From positions 62,001 to 126,000 of the forward strand of contig NZ_WFLI01000012.1 in assembly GCF_009208555.1 (NCBI RefSeq): a stretch of 64,000 bases of DNA, in the 5' to 3' direction. The translations under genes were made by a program, and so were the position numbers. Shown here piece by piece: positions 62,503-64,000 of the stretch. The notes below the pieces were generated by a model. It worked only from the letters and a program-made list of their open reading frames with translations, did not search any database and was not told the DNA's origin. Position 1 is the stretch's first letter. Each line of letters opens with the position of its first letter. This DNA is from Janthinobacterium violaceinigrum (GTDB taxonomy: Bacteria > Pseudomonadota > Gammaproteobacteria > Burkholderiales > Burkholderiaceae_D).

Positions 62503-63729
62503 TCAATCCGTCAAGCTTACCACCGGTGCGCGCCAGACACCGCCGTGTACCACGCCCGCGCACGGGTTCAGGCCCAGCGCATACGACAGGTCGGCCGGAC
62601 GCGCGATGCGCCACAGGGCGAAATCGGCGCGCTTGCCCACCGCCAGGCTGCCCGTTTCCTGCTGCAGGCCCAGTGCGCGCGCCGCGTGGCACGTAGCACC
62701 AGCCAGCGCTTCCTGCGGCGTGAGGCGCCACAGGGTGCACGCCATGTTCATCGCCAGCAGCAAGGACGTCATGGGCGAGGTGCCCGGATTGCAATCGGTG
62801 GAGACGGCCATCGGCACGCCGGCCGCGCGCAATGCCGCGACAGGCGGCGGCTGCGTTTCGCGCAAAAAGTAATATGCGCCGGGCAGCAGCACGGCCACCG
62901 TGCCGTGATGCGCCATGGCGGCGACGCCCTCTTCCGACAAAAATTCCAGGTGGTCGGCCGACAGGCCGCCGTAGCGGGCGACCAGCGCCGCGCCGCCCAG
63001 GTCGGACAGCTGCTCCGCATGCAGTTTCACGGGCAGGCCCAGTGCCTGCGCCGCCTCGAACACCCGCTCGGTTTGCGCCGGCGTAAAGCCGATGCGCTCG
63101 CAGAACGCGTCGACGGCGTCGACCAGGCCATCGCCGGCCAGCGCGGGCAGCATCTGCGCGCACAGCAGGTCGATATAGGCGTCCGCCCGGCCCGCATACT
63201 CGGGCGGCAGCGCGTGCGCGCCGAGAAACGTGGTGCGCACGGACACGGGCAGCGTTTGCCCGATCCGGCGCGCCACGCGCAGCATCTTCGCCTCGCTGTC
63301 CGCGTCGAGACCGTAGCCGGACTTGATTTCCAGCGTGGTCACGCCCTCGGCCAGCAGCGCCAGCACGCGGGGCAGGCTTTGCCGCAGCAACTCGTCGTCG
63401 CTGGCCGCGCGCGTGGCGCGCACGGTGGACATGATGCCGCCGCCGGCGCGGCTGATGTCTTCATAGCTGGCGCCGTTCAGGCGCGCCTCGAATTCGTCGC
63501 TGCGGTTGCCCGCGTGGACGATGTGGGTATGGCAATCGATCAGGCCCGGTGTCAGCCAGCAACCCTGGCCGTCGTGCAGCACGGCGCCGCTGGCCGGCAG
63601 CTCGTCGCCGGGGCCGAACCAGGCGATGCGGCCATCCTTGACGGCGATGGCCGCGTCGAGCAGCTCGCCATAGCCGTGCTCCATCGTGGCCAGGTGGACG
63701 TTATGGATGACCAGGTCCCACTCTTGCAT
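62503..63729 (-). CDS. hutI: Imidazolonepropionase
   Basis: 408 residues, amidohydrolase family. Metal-binding [15 protein letters not shown] near residue 65, [20 protein letters not shown] near 240 and [10 protein letters not shown] near 315 (catalytic aspartate). It opens the imidazolone ring in histidine breakdown. AGGAGAAAAGCG stands before the ATG. Ten bases after the stop of the hutD-like gene. Confidence 0.95.
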   Translation of the reverse strand: MQEWDLVIHNVHLATMEHGYGELLDAAIAVKDGRIAWFGPGDELPASGAVLHDGQGCWLTPGLIDCHTHIVHAGNRSDEFEARLNGASYEDISRAGGGIMSTVRATRAASDDELLRQSLPRVLALLAEGVTTLEIKSGYGLDADSEAKMLRVARRIGQTLPVSVRTTFLGAHALPPEYAGRADAYIDLLCAQMLPALAGDGLVDAVDAFCERIGFTPAQTERVFEAAQALGLPVKLHAEQLSDLGGAALVARYGGLSADHLEFLSEEGVAAMAHHGTVAVLLPGAYYFLRETQPPPVAALRAAGVPMAVSTDCNPGTSPMTSLLLAMNMACTLWRLTPQEALAGATCHAARALGLQQETGSLAVGKRADFALWRIARPADLSYALGLNPCAGVVHGGVWRAPVVSLTD

Positions 63730-63739
63730 CGCTTTTCTC

Positions 63740-64000
63740 CTAGGTAAACAAGTCGACGCACAGCACGGCCGAACGCTGCAAGGCGTCGAGCCGCCATTCC
63801 TGCGCATCGTCCGCGTCGAGCAGCAAGGCGTCGTAGCGGGCCAGTGCGAACTGCTGGTCGCTGGCGCGCGCCAGCACGGAACCTTCGCCGGCCACGAACA
63901 GCAGGGTCGCCGCGCTGCGCCGCGCCAGCTTGCCCGGCGCCGTGATCTTTTCCAGCTGGTGGCGGCAGCGGTCGCGCCGCGTCATCACGTTGAAATCCGT
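63740..64000 (-). CDS. hutD: HutD-family protein, C-terminal part (truncated by window edge)
   Basis: 86 residues plus stop; the 5' end lies beyond the right edge. It reads [19 protein letters not shown] at the edge; the D-F-N-V-M-T-R-R string is the HutD/Ves signature of a bicupin fold. HutD proteins accompany histidine-degradation genes and may limit formylglutamate build-up. Same strand and 10 bases before hutI. Confidence 0.85.
   Translation of the reverse strand, partial: TDFNVMTRRDRCRHQLEKITAPGKLARRSAATLLFVAGEGSVLARASDQQFALARYDALLLDADDAQEWRLDALQRSAVLCVDLFT

Noticed and set aside
1..64000. tRNA, rRNA, CRISPR arrays, intact insertion sequences, prophage genes
   Set aside because: None recognised on reading both strands; absence by eye is not proof and would need dedicated covariance-model and repeat searches.

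Overview
The window is a GC-rich bacterial chromosome segment. Gene content and the protein families present point to a betaproteobacterium of the Oxalobacteraceae, most like Janthinobacterium; this is inferred from recognisable families, because no 16S or database comparison was possible. No tRNA, rRNA, CRISPR array or intact insertion sequence was recognised.

Layout. (1) 1-1994: the end of a minus-strand operon with an outer-membrane porin, a small periplasmic phosphate-binding-like protein and the start of a chemoreceptor-like protein. (2) 2177-20304: a nearly complete phenylacetate (paa) catabolic block, transcribed leftwards in the order paaA-B-C-D-E-G-H-I-K-J, then a five-gene branched-chain-amino-acid-type ABC transporter, then paaY and paaZ, ended by a strong terminator. 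A PaaX-type repressor gene is divergent from paaA. PaaK activates phenylacetate to its CoA ester, PaaABCDE epoxidises the ring, PaaG isomerises the epoxide to the oxepin, PaaZ opens and oxidises it, and PaaJ/PaaH carry out beta-oxidation. No separate paaF hydratase is present. (3) 20429-32316: mixed genes: a cytosolic-carboxypeptidase-like M14 enzyme, a TonB receptor paired with a Tat-exported PLP enzyme, an orphan lipoprotein, pmbA/darP, mog, an esterase and a DegP-like protease. (4) 32317-36473: a tightly coupled operon kamA-like/MFS/FAH-family/carboxymuconolactone-decarboxylase-family of unknown pathway. (5) 36664-43500: a Cache protein with a chemoreceptor, a 3-methyladenine glycosylase, an HDOD protein, a conserved hypothetical, and a second Cache-type chemoreceptor.

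(6) 43620-55129: a pectin/galacturonate block on the minus strand: uxaC-uxaA-uxaB-MFS transporter-porin-GH28 polygalacturonase lipoprotein-kdgK-GntR regulator. Two TGATATATCA-type operator candidates sit on the uxaC promoter. It is a coherent route from pectin fragments to 2-keto-3-deoxy-6-phosphogluconate; the final aldolase lies outside the window.

(7) About 55560-56875: a strikingly AT-rich segment with an unrecognised multi-pass membrane protein, probably foreign DNA. (8) 56814-64000: a family-6-like DNA glycosylase, an Mpo1-like membrane protein, a glycine-zipper lipoprotein, a DMT exporter with a GNAT acetyltransferase, three very small genes with good ribosome-binding sites, an osmoprotectant-type transporter in which binding protein and permease are fused, and the histidine-degradation genes hutI and (partial) hutD.

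The items I find most worth following are the kamA-MFS-FAH-CMD operon, the TonB receptor/Tat-exported PLP enzyme pair, the AT-rich island, the paired galacturonate operators, the fused transporter beside hutI, and the small membrane-protein genes with perfect inverted repeats near them.
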